A DNA stretch of 64,000 nucleotides from Planctomycetota bacterium (GTDB lineage: Bacteria > Planctomycetota > UBA1135 > JADKAF01), in contig JADKAF010000001.1 in NCBI GenBank assembly GCA_016719295.1, positions 6,324,001-6,388,000 of the forward strand, in the 5' to 3' direction. Shown piece by piece: positions 56,324 to 64,000 of the stretch. The position numbers and the translations under genes were made by a program. Below the pieces are notes generated by a model. It was not told the origin of the DNA. It did no database searches and saw nothing but the letters and a program-made list of their open reading frames with translations. The first letter of the stretch is position 1. The number at the start of each line of letters is the position of its first letter.

Positions 56324-56382
56324 GCTCGCGCGCGCCATACGCGCGCGTCGCCAGCACCTGAACGGCTTGCCTCCGTTTTCCG

Positions 56383-56434
56383 CGCGGGGCTCGAACGCAA
56401 CGGCGCCCGAACGCGCCCGCGTCCGAGCCCCGCG
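56383..56434. terminator. 11-bp inverted repeat after coxD
   Basis: CGCGGGGCTCG (56383-56393) and CGAGCCCCGCG (56424-56434) are perfectly complementary over 11 bp with a 30-base loop. No T-run. It may slow transcription between coxD and the next subunit-III-like gene, setting a lower level for the latter, or serve as a regulator site. Confidence 0.35.
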
Positions 56435-56461
56435 TGGCATTTGGGCCCCAGAGTCCGCGAC

Positions 56462-57055
56462 ATGATCCAGCTCATCCATCGCATCGAGACCGAGGAAGAG
56501 CGCGCCTTTCGCCGCGGCAAGCTCGGCATGGCGATCTTCTTCGTCTCGCTGAGCATGCTCTTCGGCGGCTTCCTGGTCGGGCTCTTCGTGCTGCGCGCGC
56601 GCGTCGCCGAATGGCGCCCCCCGGGCCTCGGCGGCCTGCCCTGGGAGCTCTGGATCTCGACGGCGCTGCTGGCGATCGGGAGCTGGCAGCTCTGGCTCGC
56701 GCAGCGAGCCGCTGCGGTCAGCCGACGCGCGGAGGTCTTCCCGGCGGTACGGCGCGCGACCTACGCGTTGCTCGCGTTCCTCGTCGCGCAGGCCGCCGGC
56801 TGGATCGATCTCACGCTCCACGGCTTCGCTCCCGCCACGCGGAACCTCTACACCTTCAGCTTCTACGCGCTGACCCTGCTCCACGCGCTGCATGTGCTGG
56901 GTGGCTTCTTCCCGCTCTATCGCGTCTGGCGCGTCGCCCGCGAGCTCGGCTACGGAGCGGCGCATCACGCGGGTCTCAGCTACTGCGCGATGTACTGGCA
57001 CTACCTCGGCTGCGTGTGGGTGGCGATCCTGGTGAGCTTGCATGCCCTCGCCTGA
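56462..57055 (+). CDS. second subunit-III-like (COX3 family) membrane protein
   Basis: About 197 residues from ATG 56462 (an in-frame TTG lies 21 bp upstream). Five TM helices with COX3 features: GKLGMAIFFVSLSMLFGGFL, FYALTLLHALHVLGGFFPLY, and the final YCAMYWHYLGCVWVAILVSL. It is distinct from coxC and separated from the cox genes by GC-rich inverted repeats. It could be an alternative subunit, or belong to another oxidase. Overlaps the NUDIX gene by 14 bp. Confidence 0.8.
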   Translation: MIQLIHRIETEEERAFRRGKLGMAIFFVSLSMLFGGFLVGLFVLRARVAEWRPPGLGGLPWELWISTALLAIGSWQLWLAQRAAAVSRRAEVFPAVRRATYALLAFLVAQAAGWIDLTLHGFAPATRNLYTFSFYALTLLHALHVLGGFFPLYRVWRVARELGYGAAHHAGLSYCAMYWHYLGCVWVAILVSLHALA

Positions 57056-57941
57056 CGCCGACCATGGGTTCTGGGGGCATCTCGCTGCCTGCAACGCGCA
57101 CGATGCGCGCCGCTTCGAGCCGTGGTGGATCGGCGAACGGCGCGTCGGCTTCGTGCGCCGGGATCGCGTCCCGCGCCTCCTGCGCGTGGCGGAGCTCTTC
57201 GCGCGCGACGACGCTGGTCGGCTGATCGCCCGCACGGTCGAACGCGGCGCGTTGGACGAGGGCTTCGCGGCGCTCGCCGCAGAGCTCGCGCGAGAGGGCG
57301 AGATCGCGCGCACGACGGGCGAGCTCTATGCCGTCGCCGAGGAGATGCTCGGAGAGCCGCTCACCGCGATCGATCGCGGCGCGGCGCCCTGGTTCGGGAT
57401 CGCCGCGGGCGGCGTGCACCTCAACGGCCTCGTGCGCCGCGCGGACGGCCTCTGGATCTGGGTCGCGACCCGCTCGCGGACGAAGCCGCTCCATCCCGGC
57501 CAGCTCGACAACCTCGTCGCGGGCGGACAGCCGCTCGGCCTCTCGCTCGAGGAGAACCTGGTGAAGGAGTGCGCCGAGGAGGCCGCCTTGCCTGCCGAGC
57601 TCGCGCGTCGAGCGATCGCGGTGGGAGCGGTGCGCTACTGCCTCGAGGACGAGCGCGGGCTCAAGCCCGACACGATGTACTGCTACGACCTGGAGCTGTC
57701 CGAGGACTTCGTGCCGCGCAACGCCGACGGCGAGGTCGAGCGCTTCGAGCTCTTGCCCGCGCGCGAGGTCGTGCGCCTCGTGCGCGAGACGCAGCGCTTC
57801 AAGTTCAACTGCAACCTCGTGCTGCTCGACTTCTTCCTGCGGCACGGGCTGCTCGAGGAATCGCCGGCGGAGCAAGCGGCCCTCCGCCGAGCCTTGCAGC
57901 GCGGCTTCGGCGATCCGCCGCCCCGCTGCCCTACGAGCTGA
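57042..57941 (+). CDS. NUDIX hydrolase with N-terminal DUF4743-like domain
   Basis: 299 residues. An N-terminal domain (WWIGERRVGFVRRDRVPRLL) typical of DUF4743 precedes a NUDIX domain whose box begins GGQPLGLSLEENLVKECAEE, with the catalytic Glu residues in KECAEEAAL. Plant and fungal relatives are annotated as thiamine-diphosphate-kinase-like and act on damaged thiamine diphosphate forms; that substrate here is inference. Its start overlaps the subunit-III-like gene, and its end overlaps the convergent gene by 11 bp. Confidence 0.82.
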   Translation: MPSPDADHGFWGHLAACNAHDARRFEPWWIGERRVGFVRRDRVPRLLRVAELFARDDAGRLIARTVERGALDEGFAALAAELAREGEIARTTGELYAVAEEMLGEPLTAIDRGAAPWFGIAAGGVHLNGLVRRADGLWIWVATRSRTKPLHPGQLDNLVAGGQPLGLSLEENLVKECAEEAALPAELARRAIAVGAVRYCLEDERGLKPDTMYCYDLELSEDFVPRNADGEVERFELLPAREVVRLVRETQRFKFNCNLVLLDFFLRHGLLEESPAEQAALRRALQRGFGDPPPRCPTS

Positions 57942-58968
57942 TGTCGAGGCGCTCCGCGTTGCTCGCCGCTCGCACGAACGGCGCGGCGCCGCTCGGCTCG
58001 TACACGATGGCCGCATGCCAGAGGGAGAGGCCGACCACGCTCGGCGGCAGGCCCGCGGGCAAGGTGAAGCTCGCCAGCGCGCGTCCATTCGCGTCCAGCA
58101 TGCCGACCCCGCCGAGCAGCGGCGGCAGCCCCGCCGCCTGCACCGTGTAGAGCAGGTAGGCATCGGGCACGAGCGGCACGAGCTGACCGTCGAGCGCGAA
58201 GCCCGGAGCCGTGCCCGAGAGCGAGCCCAAGATCAGGTAGCCGCGGTTCGCGTGAGCTAGACCGAAGTCGAGGGCGAGGCTCTGCGTGCCGGCGCTCGCG
58301 CGCGAGATCGCGCGCGGCGTCCCTCGCAGCGTCTCGAGCTCGACCTGGAAGTCGTCGAAGTAGGGATCGCCGAAGTGGCCGATGCCGACGGCGCTGCCCG
58401 TCGGTGCGCCGAAGGGCATCGAGAGCAATCCCGCGGCTTGGCAGCGCTCGATCTGCCCGCTCGTCGCGTTCGCGATCGCGAGCACCGCGAGGTCGCCGCC
58501 GTTCTCGAAGTCGAGCTCGAGGCGCGCGCTCACGGTCGGCACGACGAGGTCGTAGCGCACGGGGTTCCCGCCGCCCCAGCCGCCGCCGGTGATGCCGCGC
58601 TCGAAGAGCACGCGGTCGAAGAGGCCGTCGCCGTCGTTGTCCTGCAGGCGCACGTAGACGGCGTCCCAGGTCGAGGGATCGAGCGCGGCGATCAGCGCCA
58701 CGTGATCTCCGCCGAACGCATTGCAGCGCACGGTGAGGCCGAGCCTCTGGCGACGGTAGTCACCCGCGAGCCCGCGGAACTCCATCCACCCGTTGGTGAA
58801 GCGAGAGTTGCCCTTGCCCTCGTTGCTCTCGATCACGGTGTCGCCCGTGTCTTCGCGCCAGAGCGAGCCCAAGCTCGTCGAGTTCGGGCGGTTGAAATCG
58901 TCGCCGGCGCGGAACTGCGCCGAGGCGAGCGAGCAGAGCGACAGAGCCGCAAGGAGGGTGCGATGCAT
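57931..58968 (-). CDS. secreted protein with laminin-G/jelly-roll-like domain and shared C-terminal module
   Basis: About 345 residues from ATG 58968, signal peptide LLAALSLCSLASAQ. The first ~210 residues form a lectin-like beta sandwich (DDFNRPNSTSLGSLWREDTG; GDHVALIAALDPSTWDAVYV; LQDNDGDGLFDRVLFE). The last ~115 residues are the beta module shared with other exported proteins in this window (SLALDFGLAHANRGYLILGS; LSLWHAAIVYEPSG). Probably extracellular, binding carbohydrate or another ligand. The frame before ATG 58968 lacks support. Confidence 0.65.
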   Translation of the reverse strand: MHRTLLAALSLCSLASAQFRAGDDFNRPNSTSLGSLWREDTGDTVIESNEGKGNSRFTNGWMEFRGLAGDYRRQRLGLTVRCNAFGGDHVALIAALDPSTWDAVYVRLQDNDGDGLFDRVLFERGITGGGWGGGNPVRYDLVVPTVSARLELDFENGGDLAVLAIANATSGQIERCQAAGLLSMPFGAPTGSAVGIGHFGDPYFDDFQVELETLRGTPRAISRASAGTQSLALDFGLAHANRGYLILGSLSGTAPGFALDGQLVPLVPDAYLLYTVQAAGLPPLLGGVGMLDANGRALASFTLPAGLPPSVVGLSLWHAAIVYEPSGAAPFVRAASNAERLDISS

Positions 58969-59052
58969 GGGATGCCTTCGAGAACGGGTACGGCGAGAAC
59001 GCCGCTGGTGAACGCTTTGCCGCAGAGCCTCTTTTCGGGAGCGCAACCCGAC

Positions 59053-59092
59053 AAGAAAAAGGGCCCGCGACGTCTGCCGACGCCGCGGGCCC
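59053..59092 (-). terminator. intrinsic terminator for leftward transcription
   Basis: On the minus strand a very strong GC hairpin is followed by CTTTTTCTTGT. GGGCCCGCG (59061-59069) pairs with CGCGGGCCC (59084-59092), and CGTC with GACG, around TGCC with one mismatch. Stem plus T-run is the textbook rho-independent signal and the only clear one in the window. It ends the transcript of the gene at 59155-60357. Confidence 0.85.
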
Positions 59093-59154
59093 GCGGTCTT
59101 CCCGTCCTGGAGACCTTCCCTGTCGTTCCGTAGCGTGCGGCGCGGAGCGCGCGA

Positions 59155-60357
59155 TCAGAGACTGCCGCTCAGCAGCACCGCACCAGAGACCAACCGCAGC
59201 TCCAGAGCGAGCCCGAGGAGAACCTCGGGATCGGTCACTCCGAAAGGCAGCGCCTGCGAAGATGTCGAGTCCCACGAGAACCGGACGCTCTTCGTCGAGC
59301 CGCCGGACCAAGAGCGCGTCGCGACGAGCTCGAGCACATTGGTCGCCGGGTTCTCGAGCCAGAGCTCGGCTTCGGCCTCGTTCGTGCGCGCTTGCGCGCG
59401 GATCTCGCTTCGGAAGCGGCCGCGCGAGGGCTGCCAGGAGGTCTTCGCCGTGCCGCGCGCGGAGATCGATGCTCCTGCGGCTTCGACGGTGAGCGTCTGG
59501 TTCGAGCGCTGGTTCGCGTTGCTCGCGCCGAGCTGCGGGACGTTGCCTTCGAGGATGATCGCGTTCGCGGCGTCGCGGATCTCGAGGCGACGCCCGACGA
59601 GTTGATCGATGCTGGTCGCGCCGAGCGGAAGACTCGGCGTGCGCCAATCGGCGCGGCCGTGATCGCTGCGTCCTCGATCGGGCGCGAGCGCGCCGATCTG
59701 CTGCATCGCGCTCTGCGCGTCGGCAAGCCAGACCGTGAAGCTCTGCGCGCTGACATCGAAGTCCTCGGTCTCGATCTCGAGCTCGCCTTCGTTGCCCTGG
59801 CGCTCGGCTTGCACCGTGCCTTGCGCGAAGGGGATCGGCGCCGGATTCGGGCGCAGCAGAGGCGTCTCGCCCTTCACCTTCGGTCCGCCGCCGCCCGGGC
59901 CGCCGGGCTGGCCATTCCCGATGTCGGGCACGGTTCCGACCAGCACCACTTGATCGGCGCTGTCGCGCACCTGCAGCAGGCGATCCTTCAGCGCCGTGAG
60001 ATTCGCAGCGCCGAGCGGCAGCGTTTGGCCGCGGTCGGTGCGGCGTTCGTAGTCGGCGCGATCATCGTGGCGCGCGTCCTCGTCGAAGCCGCCGACGTTG
60101 ACGAAGGCGCTCGAGCCAACCGGATCCTCGAGCCAGAGCGTGTAGTCGTTCGCCGTCGTGTCGACCTTCTGGATCTTCACGTCGAACTTCTGACCGGGGC
60201 CGCTCGCGTCGTTCTCGAGCTCGATGCGACCCTGCGCATCGGGATCGGGAGACGACGGACCGGGACGGCGCAGCGAGGCTTCGATCTGGCTGCCCTGAGC
60301 GGCAGCGGTGGCGGCGCAGAGGAGCGCGCCGGTGAGACAGAGGAGAGAGCGGATCAT
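59155..60357 (-). CDS. secreted protein with three internal repeats
   Basis: About 400 residues, signal peptide LLCLTGALLCAATAAAQ after ATG 60357. Three repeats of about 110 residues each contain a phrase like LWLEDPVGSSAFVNVGGF / VWLADAQSAMQQIGALAP / LWLENPATNVLELVATRS. Each is then followed by LPLGAANLTALKDRLLQVRD / LPLGATSIDQLVGRRLEIRD / LPFGVTDPEVLLGLALEL. A Pro/Gly-rich linker separates the first two. No known domain recognised. Ends at the intrinsic terminator; a 73-bp gap to the upstream gene allows co-transcription. Confidence 0.65.
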   Translation of the reverse strand: MIRSLLCLTGALLCAATAAAQGSQIEASLRRPGPSSPDPDAQGRIELENDASGPGQKFDVKIQKVDTTANDYTLWLEDPVGSSAFVNVGGFDEDARHDDRADYERRTDRGQTLPLGAANLTALKDRLLQVRDSADQVVLVGTVPDIGNGQPGGPGGGGPKVKGETPLLRPNPAPIPFAQGTVQAERQGNEGELEIETEDFDVSAQSFTVWLADAQSAMQQIGALAPDRGRSDHGRADWRTPSLPLGATSIDQLVGRRLEIRDAANAIILEGNVPQLGASNANQRSNQTLTVEAAGASISARGTAKTSWQPSRGRFRSEIRAQARTNEAEAELWLENPATNVLELVATRSWSGGSTKSVRFSWDSTSSQALPFGVTDPEVLLGLALELRLVSGAVLLSGSL

Positions 60358-60430
60358 GAGTCGAGTCCTGAGAGGTGGGAGGGCGAAGACGCGGAGAACT
60401 CGCGGCCGATGGCGGCCGCGAGCCCCGGGC

Positions 60431-61012
60431 TCAGGCGCGGACCGCCTTGCAGTCCACGTTGGAAGCGATGGGCTCACCACCGGAGGGCAGGTAGATCGTC
60501 TGGACGCGCAGATCGAGGCCGACGAGCTGGGGCTGGTTCGGGATCGGAGCGAAGATCGTCGTGATCGGTCCAGCGGTCATGCCGGTGGCGTAGAGCAGGC
60601 TGTTCGCGCCCAAGTACCAGGTGCCGAACGAGCCCAGAGGCACGAAGCCCTCGCCCACCCCAAGGTACAACGCGTACGGCGTCCCGGCCGGTAGGAAGAG
60701 ATCGATCTCGAAGCGCGTGCCCGGACGGCGATCGCCGCCGAGGTTCGTAACCTGCGCAAACGGCTCGATCGCGGTCACTTCGATGCGCGGTGCGGCCGCG
60801 GTGCCGATGTTGTTGCCGCGCAGCTTCACGTATTGGCCCTGGAAGGTGGCTAGCTGGATCGCGGCGCTCTGGAGCTGGATGCTGGTGCAGTCGAGGAAGA
60901 ACTGGTTCACCGTGCCCTGCACGTCCTCCACGTCGCCGTAGAGCGTGACCTCCTGGGCCGAGGCGGTGAGCGAGAGGGCGAGCGAGGCGAGCAGGGAGGC
61001 GAGGCGCTTCAT
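60431..61012 (-). CDS. small secreted beta-rich protein
   Basis: 193 residues with signal peptide LASLLASLALSLTASAQ. The first part (EVTLYGDVEDVQGTVNQFFL, then YVKLRGNNIG) has a small OB-like pattern; the C-terminal ~100 residues (GTRFEIDLFLPAGTPYALYL, then QLVGLDLRVQTIYLPSGG) resemble the shared C-terminal module of other exported proteins here. Function unknown. Probably the first gene of an operon with the next leftward gene. Confidence 0.65.
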   Translation of the reverse strand: MKRLASLLASLALSLTASAQEVTLYGDVEDVQGTVNQFFLDCTSIQLQSAAIQLATFQGQYVKLRGNNIGTAAAPRIEVTAIEPFAQVTNLGGDRRPGTRFEIDLFLPAGTPYALYLGVGEGFVPLGSFGTWYLGANSLLYATGMTAGPITTIFAPIPNQPQLVGLDLRVQTIYLPSGGEPIASNVDCKAVRA

Positions 61013-61339
61013 GAGTCGTTTCCGTGGAGAGTGGTGAGGACCTCGCGGGGTAGATTTCCCCGTGGGTCGATGCGCTCCAGAGCGACTGGCGTACCAGGCC
61101 GGTCGCCAATCTACTTTCTTCAGCGAGCGATCCCTCGCTCGCTACGCTGCTCGCTTTGCGGTGGGCTGGGTCCGCATTGTTGCTGCGCTCGCGGCGGCTC
61201 GCATCTTCCGGGGTGTGCCTCGACTCGCGTGGATCCAGCTCTTGGATCGCGGAGTCCAGGGAACGCCGCTCGGCGACTCCTCGTCCTCCGCTCACCCCTC
61301 GCGGTCTTGCTCTCCGTCCCTCTTCTCGAGGAACCCCAC
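61013..61339. other. 327-bp divergent intergenic region
   Basis: Between two divergent secreted-protein genes. Contains a small hairpin (GCGACTGG at about 61097 with CCGGTCGC) and GC-poor patches that may hold promoters. The open frame that joins the downstream gene through this region has a Cys/Arg-rich, unlikely composition. No RNA gene seen. Confidence 0.4.
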
Positions 61340-62413
61340 GTGCTCTCGCTTCGCTGGAACGCGCTCCTCTCCGCTGTCGCTCTCGCCGTCTTCGCTCCGC
61401 AGCTCGCCGCGCAGACCGAGGTGCTGATCTCCGCCGCCGCTGACAACACCCTCTACGAGGACCTGAGCGGGGGCGTCAGCAATGGCGCCGGTGCGGGCTT
61501 CTTCGCCGGGCGCCCTTTCGCCGGCACGATCCAACGCGGCGCGATCCGCTTCGATGTCGCCGCGAGCGTCCCGGCCGGCATGGCGATCGTCTCGGCGCGC
61601 CTCGAGCTCACGATGGATCGCAGCATCGTGGGCCCCTTCAACTTCTCCCTGCATCGCTTCAACGCGAGCTGGGGTGAAGGAGCCTCGACGGGATCGATGG
61701 GCGGAGGCGGAGGGGGACCGGCGGCCAACAACGACGTCACCTGGCTGCACCGCTTCTACCCCGGCACGCTCTGGATCAACGCCGGAGGCGACTTCGCTGC
61801 CGCGGCTTCGGCGACGACCCTCGTCGACATGACCGGTCGCTACACTTGGAGCTCGACCGCGCTCAAGGCGGATGTCCAGGACATGCTCGATCAGCCGGGC
61901 CTGAACCACGGCTGGATGATGCGCGGCGACGAGAGCGTCCTCGGCACGGCGAAGCGCTTCGTCACGCGCGAAGGTACCAACGCATCGCAGCGGCCCGTGC
62001 TGCGCGTGAGCTACGGACCGCGCGCGAGCGTCGCGTCGCAAGGTCTCGGCTGCGGTCGCGGGCCGCTCTCGCTCTCGGCCATCGGCCTGCCGACGCTCGG
62101 CAACGCGGGCTTCGCATTGGCTTTCGCCAACGGACAACCGAATGCGCCTCTCGCGCTCTACGCCGCGGCGAGCTTCTTTCCCAACGGCTTCCCGTACTCG
62201 CCGAGCTGCAAGCTCGAGCTCGATCCGCTTTCGCTCTTCCTGCTGCTGAACGCCGGACTCGATGGCGCCGGCACGCTGACGCTGCCAATCCCGATCCCCT
62301 TCGATCCCGCGCTCGCGGGCGCTCCCGTAGCGCTCCAAGGCTTCGCGCTCGAGCTCGGCTTCGAGAGTGGCGTCGTCGGATCGAATGCGCTGCGGGTGGT
62401 GCCGGGGTTCTGA
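61340..62413 (+). CDS. secreted DNRLRE-domain protein
   Basis: About 357 residues from GTG 61340, chosen because a signal peptide follows (WNALLSAVALAVFAPQLAAQ) and GAGG is well placed upstream. Residues about 28-220 are a DNRLRE domain (ISAAADNTLYED; QRGAIRFDVAASVPAGMAIV; LKADVQDMLDQPGLNHGWMM), a beta sandwich found in cell-surface proteins. The last ~120 residues are the shared C-terminal module, with GLGCGRGPLSL and SCKLELDPL. Extracellular; binding role inferred. Confidence 0.7.
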   Translation: MLSLRWNALLSAVALAVFAPQLAAQTEVLISAAADNTLYEDLSGGVSNGAGAGFFAGRPFAGTIQRGAIRFDVAASVPAGMAIVSARLELTMDRSIVGPFNFSLHRFNASWGEGASTGSMGGGGGGPAANNDVTWLHRFYPGTLWINAGGDFAAAASATTLVDMTGRYTWSSTALKADVQDMLDQPGLNHGWMMRGDESVLGTAKRFVTREGTNASQRPVLRVSYGPRASVASQGLGCGRGPLSLSAIGLPTLGNAGFALAFANGQPNAPLALYAAASFFPNGFPYSPSCKLELDPLSLFLLLNAGLDGAGTLTLPIPIPFDPALAGAPVALQGFALELGFESGVVGSNALRVVPGF

Positions 62414-62436
62414 GCTGATCGACGATCGATTTCGCG

Positions 62437-62455
62437 GCGCGCGGTGGCCGCGCGC
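62437..62455. terminator. short perfect hairpin after the DNRLRE gene
   Basis: GCGCGCGG (62437-62444) pairs with CCGCGCGC (62448-62455) around TGG, 24 bp after the stop codon. No T-run, so possibly a stem-only terminator. Confidence 0.35.
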
Positions 62456-62499
62456 ATGCATGAACGTCATGGCTGGTGTTCCTCTCCGGAGCGCCAGCC

Positions 62500-62931
62500 A
62501 TGTCTGCTTCCCTGCCTATCTGCCACGCGATCCTGATCTGCGACGTCGTCTACATCGATCTCCTCTCGGAGCGCGTCTATCTTCTCGGTCTGTTGGACGA
62601 GAGCTCATCCAGGCGTGTTCTCGGTCGTCGCGTGGCCTTCTCCGTGTTCTGCGAACTCGCAGGTGGCTGCGGCCACGGCAAGCTTAGGTTGGAGCTCTGC
62701 CACGTCCATCGCGAGACTCTCGAGCGCGAGAGGATCGCCGAAGCCGTCGTCGAGGTCGACTACACCAGTACTTCGCGCTCCCTAGCCGCATCGCTGGAAG
62801 CGAGGAACTCCTGCCCAGGCCCACGTGCCGCAGCTGATCTTCGGGAGGCTGCGGCCCACTCCGCCGCGATCTTCCTAGACGCGCTTTATGCGGAGCTGCG
62901 GAAGCTCGCCAGGGAGTCGATCCCATGCTGA
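62500..62931 (+). CDS. DUF6941-like cytosolic protein, unknown function
   Basis: About 143 residues from ATG 62500 (a GTG at 62476 would add eight). The start ICHAILICDVVYIDLLSERV, then YLLGLLDE, follows the pattern of DUF6941 proteins, where ICDD...G...LIGLY is usual, though the match is weak. No signal peptide. Codon use is less GC-rich than the neighbours. The rest is helical with several Cys and His. Function unknown. Confidence 0.55.
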   Translation: MSASLPICHAILICDVVYIDLLSERVYLLGLLDESSSRRVLGRRVAFSVFCELAGGCGHGKLRLELCHVHRETLERERIAEAVVEVDYTSTSRSLAASLEARNSCPGPRAAADLREAAAHSAAIFLDALYAELRKLARESIPC

Positions 62932-62986
62932 GCTCGACGGCTTCGATGAACGAGTCGTACGCGACGCTCGCGGTCGAACTGCAGGC

Positions 62987-64000
62987 TCAGCCTCTCGAGA
63001 GCACCGCCCGCAGCGCTGCACCACCGCGGAGCTGCGTCGCACCGAGCGCATCCGTGACGTAGAGCACGCCCGCGCGCAGCGTCAGCGCGCTGCCGCTCAC
63101 CTGATCGACCACGAGATCGTCGATCGCCGCGGCCTGCGGATCGAGCGGTGCACCCGTTCCACTCGCCGCATCGAAGCGCCAGAGCACGCGGCTCGTCGAG
63201 AGAGCTCCGACCGCGGCGTAGACCGTGGTGCCGGTGCGCGCGAGCAGGCGCGCCGGAGCTCCGAGCGCGACAGCGCGGCGATAGCCTGTGGTCGGATCGC
63301 CGGGGCGTGCGAAGACGAGCTCGTTGCCGCTCGCGAGCGCGGCCTCCGTGCCGCTGAGCGCCAAGCTCGGGCCATCGACGGGATCGGCGACGAGGCGGCT
63401 CGTGCCGGCTTGCAGGTCGAGCGCGAGCAGCGTATCGCGCTGCACGCGTGCGTCCCGCACCGAGATCAGGAGCTGCGGAGCGCTCGCGAGGGTGCCAAGG
63501 TCGTTCAGCGCGAGCGCGCTGCCGAGGCCGAAGGGTTGGCCCGGAGAGCCCGTGTTGGTGAGGTTCACGAGCTGCTGCGGGGCGCCGGTCGGCGTGTAAT
63601 AGAAGTCGAGCGACTGCTCGTCCAAGCCGGCGATCACCAGCGCGCCGCCGAAGTAGGGGAGCTGACCCACGCCGCCGACGTCGATCGAGTCGACGAAGGT
63701 CTGCGTGCTCGTGAGATGGAAGAGGACCGGCGAGGAGACGCCGCGCAGGTAGCCCTCGGGCTCGGGGGTCGAGTTGTTGACGTAGCTCACGAGCGAGCCG
63801 TCGAGATTGAGCGCGATCTCCAAGCGTCGGCCGAGATTGGTGTACCCGACCTCGCTGTAGTCTGCGGGGGACTGCGTGACGTTCACCGCGGAGCCGTCGT
63901 CGCGCAGCGCGTAGATGTCCTTCGAGCGCCGCCCGAGTCCGGCACCGAAGGCGAAGACGCGCCCATCGCCGGAGACCGCGAGCTCTTCGTCGAAGTTCGT
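62987..64000 (-). CDS. beta-propeller (TolB/WD40-like) protein, N-terminus beyond the window
   Basis: The minus-strand frame is open from the window edge to TGA 62987, giving at least 338 residues. Repeats show a blade pattern: ELAVSGDGRVFAFGAG, IYALRDDGSAVNVTQSP, LEIALNLDGSLVSYV, LLISVRDARVQRDTLLALDL, VLYVTDALGATQLRGG. This looks like TolB- or PQQ-type propeller proteins that bind ligands outside the cell. The true start and any signal lie outside the window. The frame start at 63886 is only an internal Val codon. Confidence 0.65.
   Translation of the reverse strand, partial: TNFDEELAVSGDGRVFAFGAGLGRRSKDIYALRDDGSAVNVTQSPADYSEVGYTNLGRRLEIALNLDGSLVSYVNNSTPEPEGYLRGVSSPVLFHLTSTQTFVDSIDVGGVGQLPYFGGALVIAGLDEQSLDFYYTPTGAPQQLVNLTNTGSPGQPFGLGSALALNDLGTLASAPQLLISVRDARVQRDTLLALDLQAGTSRLVADPVDGPSLALSGTEAALASGNELVFARPGDPTTGYRRAVALGAPARLLARTGTTVYAAVGALSTSRVLWRFDAASGTGAPLDPQAAAIDDLVVDQVSGSALTLRAGVLYVTDALGATQLRGGAALRAVLSRG

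Overview
The window is very GC-rich bacterial DNA (about 70% G+C by eye) with tightly packed genes and many ATGA/GTGA stop-start overlaps. It looks like a planctomycete. The evidence is a Pkn-type kinase with a DWG motif fused to a sulfatase-modifying-factor domain, many large secreted beta-rich proteins sharing a C-terminal module, ECF42/DGPF regulation, and an alternative complex III / caa3 oxidase locus. Placement near the Poly30 (Saltatorellus-like) lineage is my inference, not something the sequence proves.

Layout. 0-3.8 kb: the end of a heavy-metal RND efflux operon (adaptor, pump, His-rich lipoprotein). 3.8-7.7 kb: exported VCBS and carboxypeptidase-regulatory-like proteins. 7.86-11.76 kb: urocanate hydratase (hutU) whose 3' end is followed by a lower-GC restriction-modification island (methyltransferase, ScaI-family endonuclease, C controller with C-boxes). 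The island ends in a second, displaced copy of the hutU 3' end. 11.8-25.6 kb: secreted beta-helix and Kelch proteins, a membrane-anchored protein, a Ser/Thr kinase, a hipBA module and an M1-peptidase-like protein without a visible zinc site. 25.6-43 kb: housekeeping and accessory genes. These are an amino-acid decarboxylase, radical SAM protein, P460-type cytochrome lipoprotein, glutamine amidotransferase, ECF42 sigma factor with DGPF partner, purK-purE, hpf, a NhaR-like regulator, small exported proteins, a SUFU gene interrupted by an amber codon, an FAD amine oxidase, a cation diffusion facilitator and an iron alcohol dehydrogenase.

43.2-57.1 kb is one respiratory locus in a single direction: actA-actB-actC-actDE-actF, a small membrane subunit, a SCO copper chaperone, then coxB-coxA-coxC-coxD and a second subunit-III-like protein. 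Together they would pass electrons from quinol through alternative complex III to an A2-type caa3 oxygen reductase. Several subunits carry unusual His-rich tails, and coxC has a one-base frameshift in this sequence. 57-64 kb holds a NUDIX hydrolase and another set of secreted proteins, the last one running off the window.

The most notable item is the R-M island in hutU. The two 337-bp copies of the hutU end differ at 11 positions, almost all synonymous. This suggests the element brought a working replacement 3' end from a relative, so R-M acquisition left the host gene intact. A second notable item is a pair of structured repeats between convergent genes (25.6 kb and 37.8 kb) whose hairpin stems show compensatory changes.
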